The translations under genes were made by a program, and so were the position numbers. The notes beneath the pieces were generated by a model. The model was given only the letters and a program-made list of their open reading frames with translations. It was not told the origin of the DNA and did no database searches. A DNA stretch of 64,000 bases from Vagococcus bubulae (GTDB lineage: Bacteria; Bacillota; Bacilli; Lactobacillales; Vagococcaceae): contig NZ_NGJT01000002.1 of assembly GCF_003950315.1 (NCBI RefSeq), forward strand, positions 1 to 64,000, read 5' to 3'. Position 1 is the first letter of the stretch; every line of letters starts with the position of its first letter. Shown here in pieces: positions 1-9,300 of this stretch.

Positions 1-72
1 GTAGATAGGCTAGGAGTGGAAGTACAGTGATGTATGGAGCGGACTAGTACTAATCGGTCGAGGACTTAACCA
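1..72 (+). rRNA. 23S rRNA, 3' end (partial)
   Basis: The first bases match the conserved 3' end of 23S rRNA, including GTACTAATCGGTCGAGGACT followed by TAACC. The 5' part lies outside the window. The 5S gene follows after about 80 bases with no tRNA between them. Confidence 0.93.
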
Positions 73-154
73 AGATAGCGGTGGACAATTATATTGATAC
101 TAACTTAACATCCAGTTTTGAGTGAATCATCACTCTTTAATATAAATGCACTTA

Positions 155-272
155 TGTGCGGTGACGATGGCAAGAAGGATACACCTGTAACCATGCCGAA
201 CACAGAAGTTAAGCTTCTTAGCGCCGAGGGTAGTGAAGGGTTTCCCTTTGTGAGAGTAGGACGTTGCCGTGC
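155..272 (+). rRNA. 5S rRNA
   Basis: The stretch holds the conserved low-GC Gram-positive 5S core: AAGGATACACCTG, then CATGCCGAACACAGAAGTTA, then GAGAGTAGGACG. The 5' segment GCGGTGAC pairs with the 3' segment GTTGCCGT using G-U pairs, forming helix I and fixing the ends to within a few bases. A T-rich tract follows directly. No tRNA genes follow, so this is the end of the rRNA operon. Confidence 0.93.
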
Positions 273-393
273 TAAGTGTTTTTTATTTTTTAATATATGA
301 ATGTTATTATTTTGTTATATTATCAAGATAAGTTATATATTCTATTTTAAAGACTATTATAAGAGCTGTATAAATAATAAATAATCATTAATG

Positions 394-434
394 GAAAAGG
401 AGATGCATTTAAATATGTAATCTCCTTTTTTTTG
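394..434 (+). terminator. Intrinsic terminator downstream of the rRNA operon
   Basis: AAAGGAGAT and ATCTCCTTT form a 9-bp stem around a short loop, followed by a run of T. It lies in the 433-base gene-free stretch between 5S and dltX. The rest of that stretch is AT-rich and holds the dlt promoter candidate, a 16-bp palindrome and an inverted repeat, listed separately. The 13-mer TTGTTATAAAATA occurs twice, near 433 and 491, with no assigned role. Confidence 0.75.
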
Positions 435-561
435 TTATAAAATACATGCTTTATAATAATAATGTGAGAATAAAGTATGAAATCACACAAATTGTTATAA
501 AATAGAATGAAAATATGATAAACTCATATATGAGGATTTTTTGAAGATTGAATTGTTGATA

Positions 562-590
562 TTGACGTATGGTACTAATTAACATAAACT
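562..590 (+). promoter_or_regulatory. Candidate sigma-A promoter of the dlt operon
   Basis: TTGACG (562-567) and TAAACT (585-590) are separated by exactly 17 bases. This is the best-spaced -35/-10 pair in the dlt leader. The -10 box is only a moderate match and no other evidence of start site is visible. Confidence 0.4.
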
Positions 591-611
591 AATCAAAGAT
601 TTATCAAAAAA

Positions 612-627
612 TAGGTCTTAAGACCTA
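612..627. promoter_or_regulatory. Perfect 16-bp palindrome in the dlt leader
   Basis: TAGGTCTTAAGACCTA equals its own reverse complement. It sits about 20 bases downstream of the candidate -10 box and 80 bases ahead of dltX. It could be an operator or an RNA stem; no regulator can be named. Confidence 0.4.
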
Positions 628-656
628 GCTTAAATTCAATCATATGCTTGATATAG

Positions 657-687
657 TTCAACTTAAATGATTGTAAAATAAGTTGAA
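657..687 (+). promoter_or_regulatory. Inverted repeat just upstream of the dltX ribosome site
   Basis: TTCAACTTA (657-665) and TAAGTTGAA (679-687) form a 9-bp inverted repeat with a 13-base loop. It ends a few bases before the AAAGGAG ribosome site of dltX at 691-697. As RNA it would fold immediately upstream of the ribosome site. There is no T run, so it is not a terminator. Confidence 0.35.
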
Positions 688-705
688 GGTAAAGGAGTGC
701 TATGT

Positions 706-861
706 ATGGAATTAAAAAAAATTAAAGTACCGGAAAACACAAAAAGATGGATGAGTTTTATCGGAAGAACACTTTTTTATGCAGCCGTAATACTTGTATT
801 AATTTATTTGTATCAATATAGCCATGTGGGCGGGGGCTCTTTCATATATAATCAATTTTAA
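706..861 (+). CDS. dltX: DltX, small teichoic acid D-alanylation peptide
   Basis: This encodes 51 residues with one hydrophobic segment (about residues 24-38) and the C-terminal motif FIYNQF, the hallmark of DltX. DltX is the small membrane protein encoded before dltA that works with DltB and DltD in D-alanine transfer. ATG at 706 is preceded by AAAGGAG at 691-697 with 8-base spacing. An ATG four bases earlier is followed quickly by a stop. The gene ends 17 bases before dltA and is clearly the first gene of the dlt operon. It falls below usual ORF length cut-offs and is easily missed. Confidence 0.9.
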   Translation: MELKKIKVPENTKRWMSFIGRTLFYAAVILVLIYLYQYSHVGGGSFIYNQF

Positions 862-878
862 AAAGGAGCTAGTAAATA

Positions 879-2390
879 ATGTTAAATGAAATTGTAGCAA
901 AAATTAAAGATATTTCATTAAATAGTGAAGAAACTATCTTTTTTGAAGAAAGTGATCGTCAATATACCTATAAAGAGTTAGACGAGTTATCAGATTCTCT
1001 TGCTGGATTTTTAGAAGAAACTTATCCAGAAAAGACACCAATAATTGTATATGGTGCACAAGAAGCATTGATGGTTATTTCATTCTTAGCGTGTACAAAA
1101 TCAGGACATTCATATGTTCCGATTGATGATCATACACCTAAAGAACGTGTCGCAATGATTGTTGAAGAAGCAAATGCGTCTTGTGTCCTAGCGTTGTCTG
1201 AATGGCCATTGCAAACACAAGAAGTATATAATAGAAAAGAAATTCTTTCTTTAATGAATGATAAAAAAGAATACTTAGCTAAACAAGTCGTATGTGAAGA
1301 TGATGTGTATTATATTATTTTTACGTCTGGAACAACTGGTAAACCTAAAGGAGTACAAATCACTTATAACAATTTAATTAGTTTTACTAGTTGGATGTTA
1401 AGTGATTTTCATTTGAAAGAAAATCAACGATTCTTATGCCAAGCACCGTTTTCTTTTGATTTATCAGTGATGGATTTATATCCAGCATTATTAACTGCTG
1501 GCACACTTATCCCAATGCCAAAAACAATGATAGAAAACTTCCCATTATTATTTAAATCAATTCCGGAAATGGACTTGAATGTGTGGGTATCAACTCCTTC
1601 ATTAATTGAAATGGTATTATTAAATCCAGAATTTACTTCAGAACACTTGCCAACATTAGAAAATTTTGAGTTTTGTGGTGAAGAATTGCCAAAAAATACG
1701 GCTCAAAAATTACTTGATCGTTTTCCACAAGCTAAAATTTATAATACTTATGGTCCAACAGAAACGACTGTTGCGATTACGAATATTATGATTACACAAG
1801 ATATTTTGGATAAATATGAACGTGTACCGCTTGGAAAAGTGAAGAGTGATACAAAGATTTATATTTTAAATGATAAAGGTGAAAAATTGCCTGATGGAGA
1901 GATTGGTGAAATTGTTATTTCTGGTCCAAGTGTATCAGTAGGGTATTTCAATAATCCTGACAAAACAAATGAAGTATTTTTTGAGTTTGAAGGGGAAACT
2001 TCTTATCGAACAGGTGATGCTGGTTTAATTGAAGATGATTTATTGTTTTATAAAGGACGAATGGATTTTCAAATTAAGCTAAATGGTTATCGCATGGAGT
2101 TAGGTGATATTGACCATCATTTAATTACTCTTTCAGAAGTTCGTGCAGCATGCTCTGTGCCTAAATACAATAAGGCTGGTAAAGTCCAACAATTATTAGC
2201 ATATGTTGTTTTAGAGTCAGCTGTTGAATCATCAGATGAAAAAGAATTGACTCAAAAATTAAAAGAAGATTTGAACAAAACTGTAATGGACTATATGGTC
2301 CCACATCGTTTTATCTTTGTTGAGAGTCTTCCCATGACACAAAACGGAAAAATTGACCGTAAACAATTAATAAATGAGGTGAATAGTTAA
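879..2390 (+). CDS. dltA: D-alanine--D-alanyl carrier protein ligase DltA
   Basis: A 503-residue cytoplasmic adenylation enzyme that activates D-alanine with ATP and loads it onto the phosphopantetheine arm of DltC. It shows the ANL-superfamily phosphate loop TSGTTGKPKG at about residues 149-158, the NTYGPTET motif near residue 289, and the C-terminal GRMDFQIKLNGYR hinge and catalytic-lysine region near residue 393. Length matches the family (about 500-510). An AAAAGGAG site precedes the ATG, and the stop overlaps the dltB start by one base, so the two are translationally coupled. Negatively charged wall polymers modified by this pathway resist cationic peptides, which links it in role to the Bce-like module at 25604-30130. 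Confidence 0.96.
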   Translation: MLNEIVAKIKDISLNSEETIFFEESDRQYTYKELDELSDSLAGFLEETYPEKTPIIVYGAQEALMVISFLACTKSGHSYVPIDDHTPKERVAMIVEEANASCVLALSEWPLQTQEVYNRKEILSLMNDKKEYLAKQVVCEDDVYYIIFTSGTTGKPKGVQITYNNLISFTSWMLSDFHLKENQRFLCQAPFSFDLSVMDLYPALLTAGTLIPMPKTMIENFPLLFKSIPEMDLNVWVSTPSLIEMVLLNPEFTSEHLPTLENFEFCGEELPKNTAQKLLDRFPQAKIYNTYGPTETTVAITNIMITQDILDKYERVPLGKVKSDTKIYILNDKGEKLPDGEIGEIVISGPSVSVGYFNNPDKTNEVFFEFEGETSYRTGDAGLIEDDLLFYKGRMDFQIKLNGYRMELGDIDHHLITLSEVRAACSVPKYNKAGKVQQLLAYVVLESAVESSDEKELTQKLKEDLNKTVMDYMVPHRFIFVESLPMTQNGKIDRKQLINEVNS

Positions 2391-3613
2391 TGAATCAGCT
2401 AACACAGTTGATCCCATACTTGACTCCTTATGAAAAACCTTTTTACTTTGTTATATTAGGTGTGCTGTTTATCCCATCGATTCTTTTATCACTAAATGGT
2501 AAAAGAATGATGTGGTATCAAAACTTTTTAACCATTTTCTTTTTATGGATTAGTTTTGGTGGCCCAAATTCAAAACAAGGATTAGCGTTAATTGCTTATA
2601 TCATTTGGCAAACGTTACTAACGTCTATATACTTTAAGTATCGACAAAAGGATAATAAAAGTGGTGTATTTTATCTAGCTGTTCTATTGAACTTATTACC
2701 AATGTTTATTATTAAACTCTCACCATTTTTAGGCTCTCAGTCTATTTTAGCCTTTTTAGGTTATTCTTATTTAACGTTTAAATCAGTTCAAGTAGTGATG
2801 GAAATACGTGATGGTATACTAAAAGAATTTAATATTAAGTATTATATTCAGTTCTTAATATTCTTTCCAACGATTTCATCAGGACCGATTGATCGTTACC
2901 GTCGATTTTTAAAAGATTATTTAAATCCGCCAGACAAAGAAAAATATGTAGAGTTACTACAAAAAGGAATTCACTACATATTCTTAGGTTTATTGTATAA
3001 ATTTATTATAGGATATGTTTTAGGTAGTCATTTATTACCAGCTGTTCAGGGATTTGCCTTAGGAGGAACGGCTCCTATTCTTGGAACAATTGGGTATATG
3101 TATGTGTATAGTTTTTATCTATTCTTTGATTTTGCAGGCTATAGTTTGTTTGCAGTTGGAACAAGTTATTTACTTGGTTATGAAACACCAATGAACTTTA
3201 ACAAACCGTTTATTAGTCCAAATATTAAAGAATTCTGGAATAGATGGCATATGACGTTATCATTTTGGTTTAGAGATTATGTATACATGAGATTAATGTT
3301 TACATTACTAAAGAAAAAAGTGTTTAAGAGTCGTATTGTGGCATCAAACGTTGGTTATTTCGGTCTGTTCCTATTAATGGGATTATGGCACGGTTTAACC
3401 TGGTATTACATTGTATATGGTATTTATCATGCTTTATTAATTTGTGTTAATGATGCATGGTTGAGATATAAAAAGAAACATAAAGACAAATTACCAAGTA
3501 ATCGTTGGACACATGCTTTAGCAATTTTTATCACGTTTAATGCAGTATGTTTTAGTTTCTTAATTTTCTCAGGATTTTTGGATACATTAATTAAACAATT
3601 TATCTTAGTATAG
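2390..3613 (+). CDS. dltB: D-alanyl-lipoteichoic acid O-acyltransferase DltB (MBOAT family)
   Basis: A 407-residue multi-pass membrane protein of the MBOAT family, which moves D-alanine from DltC across or through the membrane towards teichoic acid. It shows the family signature around [20 protein letters not shown] (about residues 280-299) and the catalytic His334 within [13 protein letters not shown]. Length is typical. The ATG overlaps the last base of dltA, and dltC follows after 13 bases. Nothing looks broken. Confidence 0.96.
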   Translation: MNQLTQLIPYLTPYEKPFYFVILGVLFIPSILLSLNGKRMMWYQNFLTIFFLWISFGGPNSKQGLALIAYIIWQTLLTSIYFKYRQKDNKSGVFYLAVLLNLLPMFIIKLSPFLGSQSILAFLGYSYLTFKSVQVVMEIRDGILKEFNIKYYIQFLIFFPTISSGPIDRYRRFLKDYLNPPDKEKYVELLQKGIHYIFLGLLYKFIIGYVLGSHLLPAVQGFALGGTAPILGTIGYMYVYSFYLFFDFAGYSLFAVGTSYLLGYETPMNFNKPFISPNIKEFWNRWHMTLSFWFRDYVYMRLMFTLLKKKVFKSRIVASNVGYFGLFLLMGLWHGLTWYYIVYGIYHALLICVNDAWLRYKKKHKDKLPSNRWTHALAIFITFNAVCFSFLIFSGFLDTLIKQFILV

Positions 3614-3626
3614 GAGATGGCTAAAA

Positions 3627-3863
3627 ATGAACGTAAAAGACACAGTATTAAGTATTTTAGAAGATTTAACAGGAACAGATTATGCAGATCAAATGACTGT
3701 TGATTTATATGAAGAAGGTATTTTAGATTCAATGGCGACAGTTCAAATGTTAGTAGAAATAGATGGACAATTAGGTATCACAGTGCCAGTTTCTGAATAT
3801 GAAAGAAGCGAATGGGCGACTCCAGAACAAATTATTGCACAGGTTGAAGCTTTACAATCATGA
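3627..3863 (+). CDS. dltC: D-alanyl carrier protein DltC
   Basis: A 78-residue acyl-carrier-like protein. Ser35, in [12 protein letters not shown], is the phosphopantetheine attachment site expected for DltC. It receives D-alanine from DltA in the cytoplasm and presents it to DltB. Start ATG has a GGAGATGG site about 8 bases upstream. The end overlaps the dltD start by 4 bases, the usual arrangement in this operon. Confidence 0.96.
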   Translation: MNVKDTVLSILEDLTGTDYADQMTVDLYEEGILDSMATVQMLVEIDGQLGITVPVSEYERSEWATPEQIIAQVEALQS

Positions 3864-5119
3864 CATTAAAGAAAAAAATATTTTTCGCCGTTGGACCGTT
3901 TGCAATAGCAGCATTGTTCATTGTAGGCTTATTGTATTCGCCAATTGATTTTATTAAAGATCCTTCTGAAAAAAAAGTTCATGAAGCAGCTTCGTCGATG
4001 TCTGTAAATGTCTTAAAGGGATCTGAAATAAAACGACAAGCAATGGAGTCAGGTGAGTATTTACCGTTCTTTGGTTCATCTGAATTAAGTCGTGTAAATC
4101 CATTCCATCCATCTGTATTGGCAAAAAAATATGATAGATCTTATGAACCGTTTCTTTTAGGAGCGCCAGGAACGCAATCTTTAACTCACTTTTTTATGTT
4201 AAACTCTGTTAAAAAGCCGTTAGAGAATAAAAAAGTTGTGTTTATTATTTCACCACAGTGGTTTGTAAAAAAAGGTGTATCTGATCCAATGTATTCACTA
4301 TTTTATTCACCGATTGAAACGTATGAATGGTTAGTAGATTTAGATGAAACAGATAAAACGGATCAATATGTTGCAGGTCGCTTACTTGAGTTTGAAAGTG
4401 TGAAAACAGATACGCAGTTAAAGAAAATGTTGTTAAAAGTTAAAAATGGCGAAGAACTGTCAAAAGCTGATAGAAGAAAAGCCTATTACAAATATAAACG
4501 ACTTAGAAATGAAGACTTGTTATTTGGTCAAATCGGGATTGTATCTAAAAATAAACGAATTGATAAGCAAGTTAATAAATTACCAGATCAATATAATTTT
4601 AATGAACTCGACTCATTAGCCTATAAAATTGGACAAGAAAAAACGAATAATAATCCATTTGAAATTTCAAATGGCTTTTACTCAAATAGAATTATGCCAA
4701 TGAAAGGGAAGTTAAAAGACTCTCAAAAGAAATTTAATTATATTTCTTCACCAGAATATGCTGATTTTGAAGCTTTCTTAGAATTACTTGATAAAAATAA
4801 TATTGATGCGATGTTTGTTATTCCACCAGTGAATAAGTTATGGTCTGATTATACTGGATTATCAACTGAGATGTTGGATGATTTTTCTAAAAAGATTAAT
4901 TATCAATTAACGTCACAAGGCTTTAATAATGTTGTAGATTTTACTGATAAACGTGGTGAAAAATACTTCATGGAAGACACGATTCATATCGGTTGGCGCG
5001 GATGGTTAGAAATGGATACTCATTTACAAGAGTTTCTAAAGTCTAATAAAAAGCCTGATTATAAAATGAATCCAGAATTATTCTTCAGTAAAGAGTGGCA
5101 GACAGAACAATATAAATAA
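3860..5119 (+). CDS. dltD: D-alanyl-lipoteichoic acid biosynthesis protein DltD
   Basis: A 419-residue protein with one N-terminal membrane segment (about residues 8-27) and an extracellular SGNH-like hydrolase/transferase domain. The FGSSELSR block at about residues 71-78 holds the nucleophilic serine. The [10 protein letters not shown] block near the C-terminus carries the Asp and His partners. DltD completes D-alanine transfer to teichoic acids outside the membrane. It starts inside the dltC stop region and is followed by a strong terminator, closing the five-gene operon. Confidence 0.95.
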   Translation: MTLKKKIFFAVGPFAIAALFIVGLLYSPIDFIKDPSEKKVHEAASSMSVNVLKGSEIKRQAMESGEYLPFFGSSELSRVNPFHPSVLAKKYDRSYEPFLLGAPGTQSLTHFFMLNSVKKPLENKKVVFIISPQWFVKKGVSDPMYSLFYSPIETYEWLVDLDETDKTDQYVAGRLLEFESVKTDTQLKKMLLKVKNGEELSKADRRKAYYKYKRLRNEDLLFGQIGIVSKNKRIDKQVNKLPDQYNFNELDSLAYKIGQEKTNNNPFEISNGFYSNRIMPMKGKLKDSQKKFNYISSPEYADFEAFLELLDKNNIDAMFVIPPVNKLWSDYTGLSTEMLDDFSKKINYQLTSQGFNNVVDFTDKRGEKYFMEDTIHIGWRGWLEMDTHLQEFLKSNKKPDYKMNPELFFSKEWQTEQYK

Positions 5120-5121
5120 GC

Positions 5122-5160
5122 AAAAACTCCATTTACCTAAACAATAAGTGGAGTTTTTTT
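5122..5160. terminator. Terminator between dltD and the convergent LysR gene
   Basis: AAAAACTCCA and TGGAGTTTTT pair around a loop of about 17 bases, with an extended T run on the + strand. The hairpin overlaps the last codons of the convergent LysR gene. Its A run on the 5' side could also serve the - strand. Confidence 0.75.
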
Positions 5161-6027
5161 ATGCGCTTTTAGAGAATCTAAAAAGAATCGTGTGGAGGCG
5201 TTGATTGGTTGATTTTGGTTCATCACAACATAAAAATCTTGATGTAAATCAATGTCTGTCAGATGAATTTGGCTAACTGATTGATTCATTAGTTCTAAAT
5301 TGATAGAGGATTCATAGATAAAGCTAATTCCTCTATTGTGTAAAATCATTTGCTTGATTAAATTAATATTGCCGACATATTGTTTATGAGAAAAGTAATC
5401 GAGTGATAGATTTTGGTTATCTAATAATTGCATCATAGCATCACTAATACCTGACCCTTTTTCTCTAAAAATAACGGTTTCATTTTCTAAATCTTTTAGA
5501 GAAATTTCTTGATTTGCTAGTGGATGGGAATTTGAGCAAATACAAATAATATTATCTTTAAAAAAAATTTCTTTTGCTAGTGATTTATCTTCAATCGGAC
5601 CTGAGATGAGGGCTAAATCAATTTTGTGAGCATGTATCAATTCAAGTAGTCCTTTTGTATTATCAACCATTAGAGAGATAGATGATTTTGGATAGTGGTT
5701 TGAATACTCGGTAATATATTGTGGAATCCAATACTCACCGATAGTTTTACTAGCACCTATGCGAAGAGAGACAGTGTTTGTCAAATGAGAATTAATTTGT
5801 AATATCTCACTTTTTAGATTTTTTATTTTTTTATAGAGATAAAGACCTTCAGGGGTAATTGTTAAGGTTTTATCCTGATACTTAACAAGGGAAACCCCTA
5901 ACTCTTTTTCTATATATTGTATATGCTTTGTCACAGCCGGTTGAGTAAAGTTTAAAATTTGGGCTGTTTTTGTATAATTTTTTGTTTCTACTAAAACCAA
6001 AAACGTATCGTAACGATAATCCAACAT
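5137..6027 (-). CDS. LysR-family transcriptional regulator of the sulfur block
   Basis: A 296-residue protein with an N-terminal winged HTH (about residues 1-60, including NFTQPAVTKHIQYIEKELG) and a C-terminal periplasmic-binding-like effector domain (about 88-290). This is the standard LysR layout and length. It resembles CysL/YeiE-type members, though subfamily cannot be settled by eye. It is transcribed away from the YeeE/YedE transporter gene, with 164 bases between the starts. LysR proteins usually control their divergent neighbour, so it likely regulates the sulfur transport genes at 6192-11909. The inducer is not evident from the sequence. Confidence 0.88.
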   Translation of the reverse strand: MLDYRYDTFLVLVETKNYTKTAQILNFTQPAVTKHIQYIEKELGVSLVKYQDKTLTITPEGLYLYKKIKNLKSEILQINSHLTNTVSLRIGASKTIGEYWIPQYITEYSNHYPKSSISLMVDNTKGLLELIHAHKIDLALISGPIEDKSLAKEIFFKDNIICICSNSHPLANQEISLKDLENETVIFREKGSGISDAMMQLLDNQNLSLDYFSHKQYVGNINLIKQMILHNRGISFIYESSINLELMNQSVSQIHLTDIDLHQDFYVVMNQNQPINASTRFFLDSLKAHKKTPLIV

Positions 6028-6088
6028 TCCTTTAACCTCCTTATACCTACCCCCCTATTATACATTATTTTTCCATAAAAAGAATTAA

Positions 6089-6126
6089 CTATGACAATTT
6101 AGCATAGCACTATAACAAAGTGTTAT
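6089..6126. promoter_or_regulatory. Candidate LysR operators between divergent genes
   Basis: Two dyads sit side by side in the intergenic region: CTATG-N9-CATAG (6089-6107) and the perfect ATAACA-AAG-TGTTAT (6112-6126). LysR regulators bind interrupted dyads containing T-N11-A at this kind of position upstream of a divergent target. Assigning them to the adjacent LysR gene is inference. Confidence 0.5.
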
Positions 6127-6191
6127 TTTATTTTTGTGATAATTTGCACTAATATAGATTGTGTAATAAGTAACAAGAAGGAGGAAATAAA

Positions 6192-7505
6192 ATGGAAAAT
6201 GTCAACATCGATGAAAGGGAATCGTTTAAAAGATTTCAGCCACTCATAGCTATTATTATTGTGATTTTATTATTAATATTTGGTAATTATCTAGGAAATC
6301 AGAAAGCGGTTTTACCCATTCAATTATTTTCGGGTGTTTTATTAGGGGCAACATTAACAAGAGCGCGTTTTGGGTTTGCCGGTGGTATCAAACGTATTTA
6401 TGTTAGAGGAGAAGGCAGTTTAACGAAAGCGCTATTAATTATGTTGTTTGTAACCATGTTCTTATTTATGGGAATACAATGGTATGCAGCACAAAATGGA
6501 GCTGTTCCAGCATTTTTAGCTACTGAAGGTGAAGCTATTATTCCTGGTACACAAAATGTATACATGGCCAATTTAGCAACCATACTTGGTGGAATATTAT
6601 TTGGAATGGGAATGATATTTGCCGGAGGGTGTGCTTCAGGGACGTTGACTGATATGGGTGAAGGAGAAGGACGTGCGATGTTTGTCTTTTTATTCTTTAT
6701 ATTAGGATCAGCACCTGGAGAGTTAGCTAGATACAAATTTGACCAATCATCATTAGGTAAAGTAGGAGTACAAAGTTATTTACCTGATACATTTGGTTAC
6801 ATTGGAGCATTAGCCGTATCTGGTTTAATTTTATTATTTATTTATTGGTTAGTTTTAAAATACGAGAAAAAACGTAAGGAAGAAAATACTTATATGGATC
6901 CATTAGGTGATTGGGAAGACTTTGAGAAACCTTTAGCCATTGAATCATCTGAAGAAACATCATTGTTTAGTTATAAAACATATCATAAGTTATTTATTGA
7001 ACGTTGGACTTTTAAAACAGGTGCCGTTGTAATCGCTGTTATTTGTACGTTTATATTGTTAACAACGAATAAAGCTTGGGGTGTGACAAGTGCTTTTTCA
7101 AAATTAGAAATCGCTTTATTACAACCATTAGGAGTGGAGTTTGCCTCTCCAGCATTTGATAAGTTAAATACGTCTGTCAGTGAAGGTTTATTAACAGATG
7201 GTGGAACAATTCGAAATTTAGGGATTGTACTTGGAGCGGCTTTATCATTCTTAATGGCTGGAAGATTTAAATTTGCGATGAAATTAAATAAACGAGATAT
7301 TCCTTACTTTGTTGTGGGGGGATTGTTAATGGGATTTGGTGCAAGACTTGCTAAAGGATGTAATGCTGGGGCAATGTATTCAGCCATCTCGACATTCTCA
7401 GTATCTGGTTGGGTCTTTACAGTTGCTATGGTCATAGGTGGATTAATTAGTTTAAAACTTTTTGCCGGTAAGATGTCTTTAATACCTGCAAGCAGAAAAA
7501 AATAA
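6192..7505 (+). CDS. YeeE/YedE family sulfur-compound transporter
   Basis: A 437-residue polytopic membrane protein of the YeeE/YedE family. Two halves carry matching motifs, FAGGCASGTL with Cys147 and LAKGCNAGAM with Cys390, resembling the conserved cysteines that pass thiosulfate through the TsuA (YeeE) channel. An acidic cytoplasmic loop near residues 228-262 separates the halves. Some relatives are annotated as selenium transporters (YedE), but no selenium genes are nearby. The following CoA-disulfide reductase-rhodanese and the ABC importer favour sulfur. RBS GAAGGAGG precedes the ATG. The next gene starts 22 bases downstream. Confidence 0.85.
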   Translation: MENVNIDERESFKRFQPLIAIIIVILLLIFGNYLGNQKAVLPIQLFSGVLLGATLTRARFGFAGGIKRIYVRGEGSLTKALLIMLFVTMFLFMGIQWYAAQNGAVPAFLATEGEAIIPGTQNVYMANLATILGGILFGMGMIFAGGCASGTLTDMGEGEGRAMFVFLFFILGSAPGELARYKFDQSSLGKVGVQSYLPDTFGYIGALAVSGLILLFIYWLVLKYEKKRKEENTYMDPLGDWEDFEKPLAIESSEETSLFSYKTYHKLFIERWTFKTGAVVIAVICTFILLTTNKAWGVTSAFSKLEIALLQPLGVEFASPAFDKLNTSVSEGLLTDGGTIRNLGIVLGAALSFLMAGRFKFAMKLNKRDIPYFVVGGLLMGFGARLAKGCNAGAMYSAISTFSVSGWVFTVAMVIGGLISLKLFAGKMSLIPASRKK

Positions 7506-7527
7506 AAATTATTGGAGGAGTTTTATC

Positions 7528-9231
7528 ATGAGTAAACGCGTATTAATTATCGGTGGAGTTGCAGGTGGCGCTTCAACTGCTGCACGAGTAAGAAGAATTG
7601 ATGAGTTTGCAGAAATTATTATGTTTGAAAAAGGACCTTTCGTTTCATTCTCAAATTGTGCCTTACCATTTCATTTAAGTGGTGTGGTAGCTGAAGCAGA
7701 TGATTTAGTACTGATGTCTCCAGAAGTCTTCCATAAACAATATAACATTACAGCAAAAGTGAATCATGAAGTGATTGCCATTCATCCAGAAGAAAAGAAA
7801 ATCACCGTTAAAAATGTGTTAACAGGTGAAACAATGGATGAAGAATACGATGAGTTAGTCTTATCTCCAGGTGCAAATCCTATTTTACCAAAAAGTATTA
7901 AAGGAATTGGCTCAGACCATGTCTTTACTGTCAGAAATGTGCCAGACATTGATGCGATTAAGCATTATATTGATGACAATCATATTAAAGATGTTGCAGT
8001 TGTTGGTGCTGGATTTATTGGGATTGAAGTGGCAGAAAACTTACAAATGGCTGGAAAACATGTCACCATTATTGAAGCAGCAAATCAAGTCATGGCACCG
8101 TTTGACTATGATATGGCTCAGATTTTACATAGAGAAATCATTGATAATGAGGTTGACTTGGTATTAGAAGACGGCGTGAAAGAAATCTTCTCAGATAAAG
8201 TGGTGTTGGAATCTGGTAAAGAAATACCTGCAAAAGCGGTGATTATGGCAATTGGGGTAACACCAGAACTAACATTAGCTAAATCAGCTGGATTGGAAAT
8301 AGGAGAAACTGGCGGAATTAAAGTCAACCATCATTATTTAACATCTAAACCACATATTTATGCAGTTGGTGATGTGATTGAAACAACTCACTTTATCACT
8401 CAAAAACCAACACGCTTAACTTTAGCAGGACCAGCTCAACGTCAAGCAAGAGCAGCTGCAGATCATATGTACGGTAAAACCTATCGTAATACAGGCGTTA
8501 TCGGTTCATCAGTGATTCAATGCTTTGGTATGAATGCTGCTTCGACAGGTTTAAACGAAAAAGATTGTCAACGTGAGGGAATTGCTTATCAAACAGCATA
8601 TGTGATCCCTAAAGATCGTGTCGGACTTATGCCAAATGCGAAACCATTATTCTTTAAATTAATCTTTGCTGATCCTTCTGGACAAATTTTAGGAGCTCAA
8701 GCAATGGGACAAGGAAATGTGGACAAACGTATTGACGTGATTGCCGCGATGATTATGAATCATGCGAATATCGAAGACTTAAAAGAATTAGAATTATCTT
8801 ATTCACCAATGTTTGGTACAGCCAAAGATGTGGTTAATATGGCAGCACTTGTTGCAATGAACGTTTTAAATGGCGAATACAAACAAGTTCCTGTAACAGA
8901 AATTAGAGAGTTAGTGGAAAAAGATGCCTTTATTATTGATGCACGTGAACCACATGAATATGCTGAAGGACACATTGTGAATGCAGTAAGTATTCCATTT
9001 AGTGAATTCCGTCAACGTTTGGATGAAATCCCAAAAGATCGACCAGTTTACGTACATTGTCTGTCTAGTCAACGTAGTTACAACATGGTAAAAGCATTAC
9101 AAGCACATGGTTTTGATAATGTCTTTAATTTAATGGGATCATTCTTAGGTATTTGTATGTATGAATACTTTAATGATCAACAAACAGGTCGCAAACCAAT
9201 TGTGACAAATTATCGTTTCGACTTATTATAA
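7528..9231 (+). CDS. CoA-disulfide reductase / persulfide reductase with C-terminal rhodanese domain
   Basis: A 567-residue flavoenzyme fusion. The N-terminal FAD-binding motif is GGVAGGASTAARVRR (about residues 9-23). The redox Cys44 lies in SFSNCALPFHLSG, as in CoA-disulfide reductases. A second nucleotide-binding segment VVGAGFIGIEVAENL lies near residue 158. The reductase dimerisation domain follows, then a rhodanese domain from about residue 465 with the active-site loop HCLSSQRS containing Cys511. Such fusions reduce CoA persulfide or polysulfide, passing sulfane sulfur between the two thiols. It sits in one operon with the YeeE/YedE transporter, so it probably processes the imported sulfur. 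A terminator follows its stop. Confidence 0.93.
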   Translation: MSKRVLIIGGVAGGASTAARVRRIDEFAEIIMFEKGPFVSFSNCALPFHLSGVVAEADDLVLMSPEVFHKQYNITAKVNHEVIAIHPEEKKITVKNVLTGETMDEEYDELVLSPGANPILPKSIKGIGSDHVFTVRNVPDIDAIKHYIDDNHIKDVAVVGAGFIGIEVAENLQMAGKHVTIIEAANQVMAPFDYDMAQILHREIIDNEVDLVLEDGVKEIFSDKVVLESGKEIPAKAVIMAIGVTPELTLAKSAGLEIGETGGIKVNHHYLTSKPHIYAVGDVIETTHFITQKPTRLTLAGPAQRQARAAADHMYGKTYRNTGVIGSSVIQCFGMNAASTGLNEKDCQREGIAYQTAYVIPKDRVGLMPNAKPLFFKLIFADPSGQILGAQAMGQGNVDKRIDVIAAMIMNHANIEDLKELELSYSPMFGTAKDVVNMAALVAMNVLNGEYKQVPVTEIRELVEKDAFIIDAREPHEYAEGHIVNAVSIPFSEFRQRLDEIPKDRPVYVHCLSSQRSYNMVKALQAHGFDNVFNLMGSFLGICMYEYFNDQQTGRKPIVTNYRFDLL

Positions 9232-9237
9232 AATTTA

Positions 9238-9277
9238 TTGGGGCAAAACAGTAAGGGATTTTGCCCCAATCTTTTTA
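9238..9277 (+). terminator. Intrinsic terminator between the reductase and the ABC importer genes
   Basis: TTGGGGCAAAA (9239-9249) pairs perfectly with TTTTGCCCCAA (9259-9269), followed by TCTTTTT. It divides the sulfur block into two units, or sets a lower level for the ABC genes by read-through. It also argues against a TTG start at 9238 for the permease. Confidence 0.85.
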
Positions 9278-9300
9278 AATTAAAAAAGGTTGGTGAAGAT

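Noticed and set aside
118-300. 60-codon reading frame over the 5S gene
   Set aside because: It lies on the conserved 5S rRNA sequence and is an artefact.
9238-9300. N-terminal extension of the ABC permease from TTG 9238
   Set aside because: It reads through a perfect terminator hairpin and has no ribosome site; ATG 9301 is better.
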